A stretch of 64,000 nucleotides of DNA, from positions 124,001 through 188,000 of the forward strand of contig CALVCS010000003.1 of the NCBI GenBank assembly GCA_944326035.1, read 5' to 3'. A program made the translations under genes and the position numbers. Shown in pieces: positions 20,538 to 30,413 of the stretch (position 1 is the first letter of the stretch; the number at the start of each line of letters is the position of its first letter). The notes under the pieces were generated by a model that worked only from the letters and a program-made list of their open reading frames with translations, was not told the DNA's origin and made no database searches. The DNA comes from an uncultured Alistipes sp. GTDB lineage: Bacteria; Bacteroidota; Bacteroidia; Bacteroidales; Rikenellaceae.

Positions 20538-23423
20538 TTAACCTTTACGGGCGTACAACGTAACCGGGCCGGCCAGCCCCAGCGATTGTACCGGTTGCGG
20601 ACGTCCTGGGCGGTTGGTCAGGCGTTGACCCTGTTCGTTGTCGAGCATCTCTTTCTGGATGTAGTTCCCCATGGTGGTGGTGACGCTCACTTCGATCTCG
20701 TTACGTCCTTGACGAAGGTGTTCGGCAATGTCGTAGAGACGACGACCGTACCATCTAACCCCACAATCTTCACCGTTGATCTTCAGCTCGGCGACCCCGA
20801 ACACTTTGCCCAGGTTCAGGACCGTACGGGCGGCCGGATCGCTCACCTCGAACGAAGCGCGGTAAATGGCCGTTCCGGTAAAGGAGACGTATTCGGTTTC
20901 CTTGAGGTCTTTGAGTTCATCCATCTCGATATTGATTGTCTGGCCGCTGAGGCTATTGCGCAGTTCGACCTGCCAGGGGCCGATCTGTACGGCGTCGGGC
21001 GCCGATGCCGGCAGCGGATTCCAGGTCGAGCCTTTGGACTCTTTGTTGAAGACGATCAGCAGCGCTTCGGCCGGTCCCAGATCGAAATCGGCATGGCCGT
21101 CGGTCAGCGGTAAGCGGTATTTTTCGCCGGTCTGCGGTTCCCATACCCAGGCGTAACGCCCCTGCGTCAGCTCTTTGGAGAAGGTGATGCGGGTGCGGTG
21201 GCTGTTGTGCAGGTGGCAGTTGGTCAGGTAGATGATCTGACTGCCGTCGTCGGTCCGGTAGCGCGTCTGCATCATATAGAGGTCGGGGTCGCTGAAGGTC
21301 AGATACGGTTTCAGATCGAATTTTTCCTGTACACTCGGCATCCAGGCCAGGAAGTCGTCGTCTTCGGGTTTGGCGATGACGTGGTAACGACCCGGCAGGG
21401 CTTTCAGTTTGGTGACCCATTCTTTGACTTCGGCGTCGTGAGCGACATGATCAGCCAGCCCCAGCGACATGCTGGGCTCTTTTTCGATGCTGATCACCGT
21501 ACCGCCCGATGCGGCGAACTCATACAGCTTGGCCAGCGTGGCCGGATACATGCGTTCGACGGCGACCAGTATCAGCGTGCGATAACGGCGTGTCCCATAG
21601 ACCAACCAGCCGTTTTTGACGTCGGAGGCCTGGATCACGCGTTCGGAGATATAGTCCGAGGCATTCCCGTTTTTGCACAGCGCCTCCCAAACGAACGAAT
21701 AGTACCGTACGTTGAGGTCGCTGGGGAAGGGCTCCTGTTGAACGCCCATGGTGGTCCACATGTCGTAGACGGGCGGCATCACCGCAATGTCGGCGAACAT
21801 CTCGGCGTTGGTCAGGATCGAACTCAGACGGGCCCGGTATTCGTTCAGCAGGTGGAAGTAGGGCCACCAGTTGTTGCGTTCGTTATAGAAGCCCCCGTAG
21901 ACGATCCAGCCCGGGAATTTGAAATTCGGTGCGTTGTAGTTGAACCCGTGCCAGATGGAGTGGGTGATCCCGGTCATGGCATTCATGTCGGAGCCCAGTT
22001 TCAGAAACTCCAGCGTGGCATTGAACACCCGGTAGGTGTTGGTCATCTCTTCGCAGCTGATCCACCGTTTGCCGGCCAGGTGTGCCCCCGAGGTGACGAA
22101 TTTGTTGACCATCGTGTAGGAGCGGCCCCGGCGGTAATCTTCGTACCCCATCTCTTCGCCGATGCGGTGCTGGAGGTAGTTGGTTGTCCACGATTCGCCT
22201 TCGGGAATGTCGAGGTACATGCTGCTGTCCAGCGGGAAGAATCCCCGGCCATACCCCTGAGCACGCGATTGGATGCCCTGTTTGTTGCACCAGGCGGTGA
22301 ACGTCTGCGTAAAGCGTTCCAGGAACAGTTCCGCTTTCACTTCGTCGAAATCGAAGCGAACCCGGTCGATCGTATCCTGGAATTCGGGGGTCATGTCGGC
22401 GCCGTAGTGGTAGTCGAGCACGTTGCCGAAGCTCCCGATTTCATAGAGAATGAACGGCAGATAGGGCATCAGGTCGTAGCCTTTGCGTTTGTGGAACTCT
22501 TCGGGCATGTCGTTGCACCAGTTGTGTCCGGCCAGCTCCATACTGTCGGTGAAGTAGGAACGGACATAGCCTTTGAGCGGACCGATTTTGGCTTCGATGG
22601 TGTCCGACATGTGGTTGAGGTACTTTTCGACCGCCTGTTTGTTGAGGTGGCTGAGGATCGGACCCATACCGCCCGGGGCCCCCTGGATAACCTTGGCGAA
22701 GCTATCGATGCGGACCAGCAGATAGAGGGCGTGTTTGCCTTCGGGAATGTCGATCGAGAGTTCGTTGCCGTCATCGAGCAGCTGGCTCAGATCCTTCACT
22801 TCGTCGAGGCTGCTCATCGGATCGGGAACCAGCAACAACGACAGCACTTTGTGTTGACGGCCCGTATACAGATGGCTCGATTTGGGATCGGATTCCAGCA
22901 AGAGGTTCTGCAGCGAGGTGTCGTAACGCATCGGTCCGGTCAATTTTTTCACGCCGATGCCGACCATCTGTGCGCGTTCATCGCCCTCCAGGAATTTCCC
23001 GCCGAAGGGGAAGCCCGTGCCGACCAGCAGATCGCAGGTCATGCCCAGTTTTTTTCCCTCGTCGAGCGCTACTTTCAGCATGTCGATCCATTCATCGCTC
23101 AGCCACGGTTTGGCCGGATAGCCCATGGGATCGCCCAAGGAGGGAAATTGTATCGTATTGATCTCGACGCCACCGATGCCGACGCCTTTGAGCATACGCA
23201 TTTCGCGTACGATTTCATCGGCTTCGACACGTCCGTCGGGCCACCACCAGCGGAAATAGGGATGGTATTTAAGTTCGGGGTTCCGGAAACGCTTGTAGAG
23301 TTCGCTGTCGAAACGCAGCTCGCCGCTTTTGACTGCGGCTTGAGCCAGCGTGGGGGAGGCGGCGACCAACAGGCCGGCGGCCCCTAACCAAGCACTTCGG
23401 ATTAAAAATTCTCGTCTGTTCAT
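20538..23423 (-). CDS. GH106 alpha-L-rhamnosidase-like enzyme
   Basis: A 961-residue secreted protein of the GH106 (alpha-L-rhamnosidase) type. The catalytic region covers about residues 45-820 and includes FRWWWPDGRVEADEI, GVEINTIQFPS, the acidic loop PEGESWTTN (about residue 408) and SCEEMTNTY (about residue 459), which hold the best candidates for the catalytic glutamates. A GH2-like sugar-binding sandwich follows (LNLGKVFGVAELKINGE, then WYGRRLYDIAEHL). The N-terminus NRREFLIRSAW with a later TLAQ-AAV cleavage site resembles a twin-arginine signal. It is followed by a GH28 gene 112 bases on and preceded by another at 20 bases. Family members remove rhamnose from pectic side chains; the exact linkage cannot be read from sequence. 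Confidence 0.85.
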   Translation of the reverse strand: MNRREFLIRSAWLGAAGLLVAASPTLAQAAVKSGELRFDSELYKRFRNPELKYHPYFRWWWPDGRVEADEIVREMRMLKGVGIGGVEINTIQFPSLGDPMGYPAKPWLSDEWIDMLKVALDEGKKLGMTCDLLVGTGFPFGGKFLEGDERAQMVGIGVKKLTGPMRYDTSLQNLLLESDPKSSHLYTGRQHKVLSLLLVPDPMSSLDEVKDLSQLLDDGNELSIDIPEGKHALYLLVRIDSFAKVIQGAPGGMGPILSHLNKQAVEKYLNHMSDTIEAKIGPLKGYVRSYFTDSMELAGHNWCNDMPEEFHKRKGYDLMPYLPFILYEIGSFGNVLDYHYGADMTPEFQDTIDRVRFDFDEVKAELFLERFTQTFTAWCNKQGIQSRAQGYGRGFFPLDSSMYLDIPEGESWTTNYLQHRIGEEMGYEDYRRGRSYTMVNKFVTSGAHLAGKRWISCEEMTNTYRVFNATLEFLKLGSDMNAMTGITHSIWHGFNYNAPNFKFPGWIVYGGFYNERNNWWPYFHLLNEYRARLSSILTNAEMFADIAVMPPVYDMWTTMGVQQEPFPSDLNVRYYSFVWEALCKNGNASDYISERVIQASDVKNGWLVYGTRRYRTLILVAVERMYPATLAKLYEFAASGGTVISIEKEPSMSLGLADHVAHDAEVKEWVTKLKALPGRYHVIAKPEDDDFLAWMPSVQEKFDLKPYLTFSDPDLYMMQTRYRTDDGSQIIYLTNCHLHNSHRTRITFSKELTQGRYAWVWEPQTGEKYRLPLTDGHADFDLGPAEALLIVFNKESKGSTWNPLPASAPDAVQIGPWQVELRNSLSGQTINIEMDELKDLKETEYVSFTGTAIYRASFEVSDPAARTVLNLGKVFGVAELKINGEDCGVRWYGRRLYDIAEHLRQGRNEIEVSVTTTMGNYIQKEMLDNEQGQRLTNRPGRPQPVQSLGLAGPVTLYARKG

Positions 23424-23443
23424 GATAGTGCGCTATGGCGGGT

Positions 23444-24931
23444 TTATTGAATGGTTACATGGTCGGTTTTATAGAAAAAGAGTTGCTCTTTCTGGTCGGC
23501 ATCCGGTTCGATCAGCCGGGTGTTGATCAGTTTGAGCCCCTGCACGTCATCGGTGACGATCCCCGGACGATAGTCGGGTTGGAGTGCGGTCATCGTTACG
23601 TTGTCGAAGGTGATGTTGCGGGCGTGGCGCAGGTAGAAACCCCAGGCCGGCAACTCCTTGAACTGTGAAAATTCCGGGTAACTTTTCCGCATTTCCGGAA
23701 TGCTGTCCAGTTCGGCCGGCGTCAGACCCACCTTGGCGTAGTAGGAATTGCCGCCACCCGGATAGACGATCTCGATGTTGCGCAGGGTGATATTTTCGAT
23801 CGGTAGGTCGGGCTGACCGATGATGCTGGCCGGCGAGATGTTGCGCGGCAGGTCTTCGATCGGGCCTTCGTAGTCGTAGCCTTTGTCGGGTTTGGTGGCC
23901 GGCACTTCGGCATAGACGTTTTGGATGGTCACGTTTTTCAACCAAGGGGTCTTGCCGCTGTTCCAGCGTTCACCGACGCGCAGGTAGATGACATTTCCGG
24001 TGTTGATCACCCGCAGCGTGTCGATCAGCACATCTTCGATCTGACCGCCGTCCACCGAGGCGAGCGTAATGGCCGATCGATAGGTGTCATAGACCTTGTT
24101 GTTCAGGATGCGGATGTTTTTGAAACGACCGCGCGAAGCCGTGCCGAATTTGATCCCGTTGGCGCCCGAACGAGCGACATTGTTGCGGATCAGCACGTTT
24201 TGGCACATGGCGTTGGGATCGTGCGATTTGAGGCAGATGGCATCGTCGGCAGCGTTGAAAAACGAGTTGGTGACCGTCACGTTTTCGCAGTCCACCACAT
24301 CCAGCCCGTCGTTGTTCCAGTAGGCGTTGCTTTCTACGCGAATATGATTGATGGTCAGCCCAATGCACTGGTCATAGGTCTGAACCCAGCTGCCGGAGTT
24401 GGTCAGTTGGACGCCTTCGATCTTGACGTTGCGGCAACTCCGGAAGTAGATAATCATCGGACGGGCTCCTTCCACCGGACGGTCCAGGCGCAGGTCGTCT
24501 TTCACCAGACCCTTATGGATCTGTTCCACCAGGTTGTAGGCCACTTCACGACCGCGACAGTTGATGGTGCCCAGCCCCGTGATACCGATGTTTTCCTGAT
24601 CTTTGGCCAGCAGAAAGGCCGTATTGAAACCCGGCATGCGGTCGTAGTCGTAGGGGTTGGTCGACCCCAGCAGAATGGCCCCGTCTTCCAGATGGAGCGT
24701 CACGTTCGAACGCAGATGGATCGTCCCCGAGACATAGCGGCCTAACGGAAAAATCAATCGTCCGCCCCCCTCTTCGTGAATCTTATCGACGGCGTATTGG
24801 ATAATGCGGGTATTGAGCGTCACTCCGTCGGGAACCGCCCCGAAATCATCCACCCGGTAATCTTTGGCAGAGGCAGACAGCGCCCCGAAGCTCAGCATGA
24901 GCACCCATAATCCTGTCGTAATATTTCTCAT
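23444..24931 (-). CDS. GH28 family secreted glycosidase
   Basis: A 495-residue GH28 beta-helix protein. The Sec signal peptide ends near LSASA-KDY. The catalytic set is Asn206-Asn207-Asp208 (YWNNDGLDVVDC) and Asp229-Asp230 (NAADDAICLKSHD). The classical GHG is replaced by RSGANGIKFGT. Compared with the other copies, it is intermediate between the pair at 18938/31951 and the pair at 25039/30414, for example FGAVPDGVTLNTR and INCRGREVAYN with a cysteine where the others have INGQG or IDGQG. It ends 20 bases before the start of the downstream GH106 gene and follows another GH28 gene by 107 bases. The expected target is galacturonic acid in pectin. Confidence 0.87.
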   Translation of the reverse strand: MRNITTGLWVLMLSFGALSASAKDYRVDDFGAVPDGVTLNTRIIQYAVDKIHEEGGGRLIFPLGRYVSGTIHLRSNVTLHLEDGAILLGSTNPYDYDRMPGFNTAFLLAKDQENIGITGLGTINCRGREVAYNLVEQIHKGLVKDDLRLDRPVEGARPMIIYFRSCRNVKIEGVQLTNSGSWVQTYDQCIGLTINHIRVESNAYWNNDGLDVVDCENVTVTNSFFNAADDAICLKSHDPNAMCQNVLIRNNVARSGANGIKFGTASRGRFKNIRILNNKVYDTYRSAITLASVDGGQIEDVLIDTLRVINTGNVIYLRVGERWNSGKTPWLKNVTIQNVYAEVPATKPDKGYDYEGPIEDLPRNISPASIIGQPDLPIENITLRNIEIVYPGGGNSYYAKVGLTPAELDSIPEMRKSYPEFSQFKELPAWGFYLRHARNITFDNVTMTALQPDYRPGIVTDDVQGLKLINTRLIEPDADQKEQLFFYKTDHVTIQ

Positions 24932-25038
24932 CTCTTTCTGTTTTATGGTTTCAAACTTTTGTGTGGCTCGCTTGGCGTTCGTTTGGGCAGTCTTTCGGTT
25001 TCGGAGGAGACGCGAGGGGCGTCTCGAGAAGAGGGGGC

Positions 25039-26544
25039 CTATTGGGGCGCCTCTTCGATATGGATATCGGAGGAGCGGTTCGAGACGATCTGCTCTTTGT
25101 CGCCCGGTTCCGGTTCGGTGATTTTCAGGTTGCGGAAGGTGATGCCGTGGACGTCATCCAGCACGATGGGTACCCGGTAATCCTTGCGCAAAGCCTTGAT
25201 GCTCACATTGTCGAAGGTAATATCTTTGGCGTGGCGAATGTAAAAACCCCAGGCCGGCAGCTCCTTGAACATCGAGAATTCGGGATAGGCATCCGGACGT
25301 TCGGGGACTTTGCTCAGCTCCTCGGGGGTCGTTCCCACGTGTGCGTAGAACGGGTCGCCGTCCCCCGGATAGACGATCTCGATGTTGCGCAGGGTCATGC
25401 GTTCGATCGGAATGTCGGGCATGCCCACGATCGACGACGGGGAGACATTGCGCGGCAGGTCTTCGATCGGGCCTTCGAACGGATACCCCGGGTCGGGTTT
25501 GCCGAGGGGTACTTCGGCGTAGACATTGCTGATCGTGATGTCGCGCATATAGGGTTTTTTGCCGCTGCTCCAGCGGTTGCCGATCACGAAGAAGAAGATG
25601 TTGCCGGTGTTGATGGCCCGCAGACCGTCCACTTCGATGTTTTCGATTTCGGCTCCGTCTACGGCTGCGAAGGTGACGGCCGAGCGATAGGTATTGTAAA
25701 TGGTGATGTTGGTGATCTTGAAGTTTTTGAATCCGCCCCGCGATACGGTGCCGAATTTCACGCCGTTGGCGCTCGAACGGCCGACACAGTTATCGACAAC
25801 CACGTTTTGGCAGGTATAGTCGGGGTGGTGAGATTTGAAGCAGATCACGTCGTCGGCGGCGTCGAACCAGCAGTTACGGATGGTAACGCCGTCACAGTCC
25901 ACGATATCGATCCCGTCGTTGTTCCAGAACGAGTTGCCGTCCACCTTGAGGCCTTCGACCGAAACGTTTTTGCAACGTTCGTAGGTGTTGGTCCAGGAAC
26001 CGGGAGCCCGCAAGGTGATATCGCGGATGGTGATGTCTTCGCATTCGAGGAAGTAGATATTCTGGTGGCGCCACTGGTCGGGACGGTCGTAACGGAACGT
26101 GTCTTTGAGCAGACCGCGGTGGATGAGGCTCACCACATTATTGGCCGAGGTCCAACCCTGCCCATTAATTTCGCCCTGTCCGGTAATGCCGATGCCTTTC
26201 TGGTTCAGGCTGAAGACCAGGGCCGGCCAGGTATTGTGTACGTCGTAATCGAGCGGATTGGCCGAACCCAACAGTACGGCTCCCCGTTCGAGGTGGAGTG
26301 TCACGCCCGATTTAAGGTAGATGCTGCCGGTCAGGTAGCGTCCGGCCGGGAAGATGAGTCGTCCGCCGCCGGCTGCACTGATCTGGTCGATGGCCTGTTG
26401 GATGGAGTGGGTGTTTTGGGAGATGCCGTCGGCACAGATTCCCCAATCGGCCACTTGATAATCTTTGGCCTGAACGTGTGGGGACAGAAGCGTCCACAGA
26501 CCTGTAATCAATAGTATATAAAAGGTTCTCATCGTTTGGGCCAT
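25039..26544 (-). CDS. GH28 family secreted glycosidase, start coupled to GH106 stop
   Basis: A 501-residue GH28 enzyme. Catalytic Asn208-Asn209-Asp210 (FWNNDGIDIVDC) and Asp231-Asp232 (DAADDVICFKSHH) are intact. Two starts are possible. The ATG at 26544 overlaps the stop of the upstream GH106 gene as TAATG; the ATG at 26532 (MRTFYILL) would give a more standard signal peptide, cleaved near VQA-KDY in either case. The overlap suggests translational coupling, so I keep the first. The segment RSSANGVKFGTVSRGGFKN marks it as a close relative of the copy at 30414. Predicted role as for the others: exo-type cleavage of galacturonosyl linkages outside the cytoplasm. Confidence 0.86.
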   Translation of the reverse strand: MAQTMRTFYILLITGLWTLLSPHVQAKDYQVADWGICADGISQNTHSIQQAIDQISAAGGGRLIFPAGRYLTGSIYLKSGVTLHLERGAVLLGSANPLDYDVHNTWPALVFSLNQKGIGITGQGEINGQGWTSANNVVSLIHRGLLKDTFRYDRPDQWRHQNIYFLECEDITIRDITLRAPGSWTNTYERCKNVSVEGLKVDGNSFWNNDGIDIVDCDGVTIRNCWFDAADDVICFKSHHPDYTCQNVVVDNCVGRSSANGVKFGTVSRGGFKNFKITNITIYNTYRSAVTFAAVDGAEIENIEVDGLRAINTGNIFFFVIGNRWSSGKKPYMRDITISNVYAEVPLGKPDPGYPFEGPIEDLPRNVSPSSIVGMPDIPIERMTLRNIEIVYPGDGDPFYAHVGTTPEELSKVPERPDAYPEFSMFKELPAWGFYIRHAKDITFDNVSIKALRKDYRVPIVLDDVHGITFRNLKITEPEPGDKEQIVSNRSSDIHIEEAPQ

Positions 26545-29423
26545 TATCCGATTTGGTAAAGGGTGACGGGACCGACCAGACCCATGGAACTGAGCGGCTG
26601 GTTTTTGGTGCCTTCCATGGTCCAGTATTGGGCCGTTTTATTGTCTTTCAGGGTTTTCGTATAGTTCAGCAGGGTGGTGGTCACCTTGACCTCGATCCGG
26701 TTGGCGCCGGGTTTCAGGCTGGAGGCCACGTCGTAGGTCTGATCGCCGTACCAGCGGACGCCCAGCTCCTGATCGTTGACCTTCACCTCCGCGACACCCC
26801 ATACCCGGCCCAGATTGAGCACCTTGTCGGTCGGGTCGTTCACTTCGACCGTCGTGCGATAGGTCACCGTACCGGTGAAGTTGACGAATTCGGTCTCTTT
26901 CAGGTCCGTGGGATCGTCCATGTGCGTGGTTTTCGTCCACCCTTCGCGGCTGTGTTTCAGCTCGACGTCCCAGTCGCGCAGGGTTTGCGTCCCGACCCCT
27001 TCGACCGGCAGTTGACGCCACAGGGGCCCCTTCTTGTTTTTGTCGAAGACGATCAGGCGCGAGTCGGCCGGGCTCATCTCCAGGACATAGCTGCCGTCGT
27101 TCAGTTCGATGCGATAGCGTTCGCCGGTGTGCGTATCCCAAACCCAGGGGTAACGGCCCCGGGTAATTTCGGGGGCAAAGGTCACCTTGCCTTTGTAGCG
27201 TTTATGCAGGTGGCTGTGGACAAAGAAGAAAATTTCGCTGCCGTCGTCGGCCTGATAGCGGTTCTGCATGAAATAGGGATCGGTCGTTTCGATGCGGACG
27301 AACGGTTCGAGCCCATATTTTTCCTGCACGTTCGTGAACCAGGTGATAAAGTCGTTGTCGGCCGGAATATCCAGCAAGACGAACCGGTCCGGGAATGCTT
27401 TCAGTTTTTCGACCCATTGCTGCACCTCGCGGTTGCGGTTTTCGTAGTCCCGATAACCCAGACAGCGGTCCGGATAGCGTTCCACACAGAAGACCCGACC
27501 GCCCTGTTGCACGAATTCGTACATTTTGGCCAGGGTTTCCGGGGCCAGGCCCTTGACACCGGCCAGGAAGAGCGTTCCGTACTGTTTGGGACCGTAGCAG
27601 AGTTTGCCGTTTTTGACGGTCGAATCGGCCAGGACGATTTCCGACGTGTAGTCGCAACCATGGCCGTTTTTGATCATGGCTTCCCACAGCAGCGTCATGT
27701 AGGGTACGTTCAGTCGTACCGGGAACGGTTCGGTCTGTACGCCCCAGGTGGTCCACATGTCGCCGTAAGCCGGCAGAATGGCAATGTCGGTATACATGTC
27801 GGCGTTTTGCAGCACCGACGACACGCGCGCCTTGTAGGTGTTGATATAGGAGACGTAGGGCCACCAGTTGTTGTGTTCGCTGAAGTAGGCACCATAACGG
27901 ACCCATCCCGGGAAGGGAATGTTCAGCGGGGAGTAGTTCACGCCGATCCAGAACGACTGGGTAACGCCCGAAATGAGGCTCATGTCCGAGCCCAGCTTCA
28001 GGAACTCCAGCGTGGCGGCGAAAACCTGGTAGGTATTGGTCATCTCTTCGCAGCTGACCACCCGTTTCCCGGTCAGGTGGGCCGCCGAAGAGACGAATTT
28101 GTTGATCATGGTGTAACCGCGTCCACGACGGTAGTCTTCATTGGACATCTCTTCGCCCAGCCGGTGTTTGAGCCAGTTGGTCGTCCACGATTCGCCTTCG
28201 GGAATGTCGTATCCGATGCTGCTCTCCAGCGGGAAGAAACCGCGACCGTAGGCCTGGGCGCGCGACATCACCCCCAGATCTTTACACCATTGCAGGTAGG
28301 TGGCATTGAACCGTTCACGCAGCAACTCGGCTTTGGTCAGTTCGAAGTCGTAGCGCATCCGGTTGTTTTCGTCCTTGAAGCGCGGGGTCTTTTCCACCCC
28401 GTAGTCGAAGTTGTAGACATCCCCCAGACGGCCCGTTTTGAACATCATGTAGGGCATGTAGGGGACAATGTCGTAACCGCGTCGGCGGATGAACTCTTCC
28501 CGGAAGTCGGTCGTCCAGTTCATGCCCTCCAGCTCCATCGAGTCGGTAAACATCGTCCGCATACGGCCTTTGAGCGGACCGATTTTGGCCTGGATCGTAT
28601 CGGACATGTGGTCCAGGTATTTGCGCACGGCGGTTTTGTCCAGATGGTTGAGAATCGGCCCGGCGGCTCCCGGAGCCCCGTTGATCACGCAGGCGAAGGC
28701 ATTGACCTGCACCACGGCATAGAAGTAGTGTTTGCCGGCGGGAACCTGCACGTGAATGATCTCGTTGTCTTTCTGGTCGGTCAGGTCGATCGCCTGGTCG
28801 ATGTTGTCCATGGGCGAGGGGACCAGGCTCAACGAGATGATCTTCATGGTCCGCACCGGAGAGGTCTCGGTGGCATGGGGATCGACCTTGGCGAAGAGGG
28901 CGAACTGCGAGATTTCGTATTCGCAGGGGCCGTCCAGCTCCTGGGCGTCGACCAGACGCACCATGGCGCGTTCATCGCCTTGCAGGTATTCGGCGCCGAA
29001 AGGCCAGCCCGAACCGACCAGCAGATCACAGGTCATGTCCAGACGTTTGGCTTCCTCGAAGGTGACGTTGAGCATCTCGATCCATTTGTCGCTGAGCCAT
29101 GGGGTCGCCTCTTTGAGCATCCCCATGTCGTTGTCTCGAGGCGGCAATTGGATGGGATTGATCTCCACGCCACCGATCCCGGCCTTTTTCATCACTTGCA
29201 GTTCGCGACGCAGTTCGTCGGCCTCCAAAATGTCGCCGTTCCACCACCACCGTACGAAGGGATGGTAGATCGACGCCGGTTCTTTGAAGGCGTTGTACAG
29301 GTCGCTATCGAAACGCAGCGAGTCGCTTTTGAGGGCCCATTTGGCTAATGTGGGCGACGTCGAGGCCAAAATACCCCCTGCGGTGAGCCAGGCGCTGCGG
29401 ATGAGGAAGGTTCTTCTGTCCAT
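26544..29423 (-). CDS. GH106 alpha-L-rhamnosidase-like enzyme
   Basis: A 959-residue paralog of the GH106 proteins at 20538 and 33552. The conserved blocks occur at the same distances: FVRWWWNGDILEADEL, GVEINPIQLPP, PEGESWTTN (about 408), SCEEMTNTY (about 458), and the C-terminal sandwich with LNLGRVWGVAEVKVNDQE. The N-terminus MDRRTFLIRSAWLTAGGI is a twin-arginine-like signal with cleavage near TLA-KWA. Overall it looks closer to the 33552 copy than to the 20538 copy. Its stop codon shares one base with the ATG of the next gene, a GH28. Upstream lies the truncated GH28-like gene, with a 192-base gap that is large for this operon. Confidence 0.85.
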   Translation of the reverse strand: MDRRTFLIRSAWLTAGGILASTSPTLAKWALKSDSLRFDSDLYNAFKEPASIYHPFVRWWWNGDILEADELRRELQVMKKAGIGGVEINPIQLPPRDNDMGMLKEATPWLSDKWIEMLNVTFEEAKRLDMTCDLLVGSGWPFGAEYLQGDERAMVRLVDAQELDGPCEYEISQFALFAKVDPHATETSPVRTMKIISLSLVPSPMDNIDQAIDLTDQKDNEIIHVQVPAGKHYFYAVVQVNAFACVINGAPGAAGPILNHLDKTAVRKYLDHMSDTIQAKIGPLKGRMRTMFTDSMELEGMNWTTDFREEFIRRRGYDIVPYMPYMMFKTGRLGDVYNFDYGVEKTPRFKDENNRMRYDFELTKAELLRERFNATYLQWCKDLGVMSRAQAYGRGFFPLESSIGYDIPEGESWTTNWLKHRLGEEMSNEDYRRGRGYTMINKFVSSAAHLTGKRVVSCEEMTNTYQVFAATLEFLKLGSDMSLISGVTQSFWIGVNYSPLNIPFPGWVRYGAYFSEHNNWWPYVSYINTYKARVSSVLQNADMYTDIAILPAYGDMWTTWGVQTEPFPVRLNVPYMTLLWEAMIKNGHGCDYTSEIVLADSTVKNGKLCYGPKQYGTLFLAGVKGLAPETLAKMYEFVQQGGRVFCVERYPDRCLGYRDYENRNREVQQWVEKLKAFPDRFVLLDIPADNDFITWFTNVQEKYGLEPFVRIETTDPYFMQNRYQADDGSEIFFFVHSHLHKRYKGKVTFAPEITRGRYPWVWDTHTGERYRIELNDGSYVLEMSPADSRLIVFDKNKKGPLWRQLPVEGVGTQTLRDWDVELKHSREGWTKTTHMDDPTDLKETEFVNFTGTVTYRTTVEVNDPTDKVLNLGRVWGVAEVKVNDQELGVRWYGDQTYDVASSLKPGANRIEVKVTTTLLNYTKTLKDNKTAQYWTMEGTKNQPLSSMGLVGPVTLYQIG

Positions 29424-29615
29424 GGTTTTCGGTTTGGTAGGGTTAGGTTTAGGAATCGGTCGGAATCCGGTTCCCGAAGTCGAATCGGGGCAGGATTCCG
29501 TTATGGGTTTAGGTTTTGGCTCGGGAGGGACCGATCAAAGTCCCTTCCGAAAGAGGGGGAGACAGAGTCTCCGTACAGCCGTGATCCCCACGGCTGACGA
29601 AGCTCCGGATCCGGT

Positions 29616-30371
29616 TTATTTTTTGGCTTTCAGCTGTTTGCCGTTGGGCGTTTTGCAGCCCGAGATGTTGACGTTGGTCGACGTGCCGGCCGATGCCAGG
29701 GCATCGCCCGTGGTGTCGAAGTAGCAATCCGTCATGCTGAAGCCCGTGCAACCCGAGAAGATAACCCCTTGGCTGTTGGCCGTTTGACGGCTGGTGACGG
29801 CCAGGTTGCTCAGCGTAACGTCTTTGCAGTCGCTGTACACCATCACGTTGCCGCAAGGATTCTGCAGGTTGATCCCTTCGATCTTGACGTTCGAGCAGTT
29901 TTTGAGGCTGATCAGAGCCGGGCTGGCCTGAGCCACGCTTTCTTTCAGGTTGCCTTTGTTGATCTGGGTCTGAACGTTGCCCAACAGCAGCGTACCTTGG
30001 CCTTGGATCACCCCTTTCCCGATAACGGCGATATTTTCCTGCCCTTCGGCGCAGATGATCGCTTTGGTATCACCGGCAGCGGTGTAGTCATACGGGAAGG
30101 TTACCCCTACCAGTACCGCTCCTTCGTGGAGTTGGATGGTGACATTGGATTTGAGGTTGAGCGTACCGGTCAAGTAGCGTCCTACGTAGAATTCGAGCGT
30201 ACCGCCACCCTGTTCGCTGATGTGGTCGATGGCTTTCTGGATGGAGCGGGTATTCAGCGTGGAACCGTCCGATTTAACCCCGAAGTAGGAGGCTTTGTAG
30301 GTGACTTGGGCCGAGAGACTCAGCGTGCAGACACTCGCCAGGGCGAGGGCGATAAATTTCAGCTTGTTCAT
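29616..30371 (-). CDS. Half-length GH28-like secreted protein lacking key catalytic acids
   Basis: A 251-residue protein with a clear Sec signal (MNKLKFIALALASVCTLSLS, then AQ) and an N-terminal half that aligns with the GH28 copies at 18938 and 31951 (KASYFGVKSDGSTLNTRSI, FYVGRYLTGTLNLKSN). The alignment continues through the catalytic zone, but NNDG has become NSQG (Asp to Gln201), DD has become GD (Gly222-Asp223), and the KSHD segment is ASAG. The protein then stops, about 240 residues short, with a short basic tail. The frame has no stop or frameshift and the following 192 bases hold no remnant of the missing half, so it reads as an intact short gene, not a fresh pseudogene. It could be a non-catalytic binding protein. 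A decaying gene is the alternative. Confidence 0.75.
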   Translation of the reverse strand: MNKLKFIALALASVCTLSLSAQVTYKASYFGVKSDGSTLNTRSIQKAIDHISEQGGGTLEFYVGRYLTGTLNLKSNVTIQLHEGAVLVGVTFPYDYTAAGDTKAIICAEGQENIAVIGKGVIQGQGTLLLGNVQTQINKGNLKESVAQASPALISLKNCSNVKIEGINLQNPCGNVMVYSDCKDVTLSNLAVTSRQTANSQGVIFSGCTGFSMTDCYFDTTGDALASAGTSTNVNISGCKTPNGKQLKAKK

Positions 30372-30413
30372 TGTATTGGATTTTATGTGTTTTACGACGG
30401 AAGAATAGCTTCG

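Noticed and set aside
26553-29348. A 931-codon open frame opposite a GH106 gene
   Set aside because: It follows the GC-rich codon pattern of the sense gene, has no recognisable domain, and the sense frame encodes a clear GH106. The long frames at 21198-23387, 13508-15403, 6096-8099 and elsewhere are the same effect.
29436-29456. Telomere-like GGTTAGGTTTAGG stretch upstream of the GH106 gene at 29423
   Set aside because: It is a short low-complexity run of G and T; it is not repeated enough to be a real array and lies in a normal operon gap.
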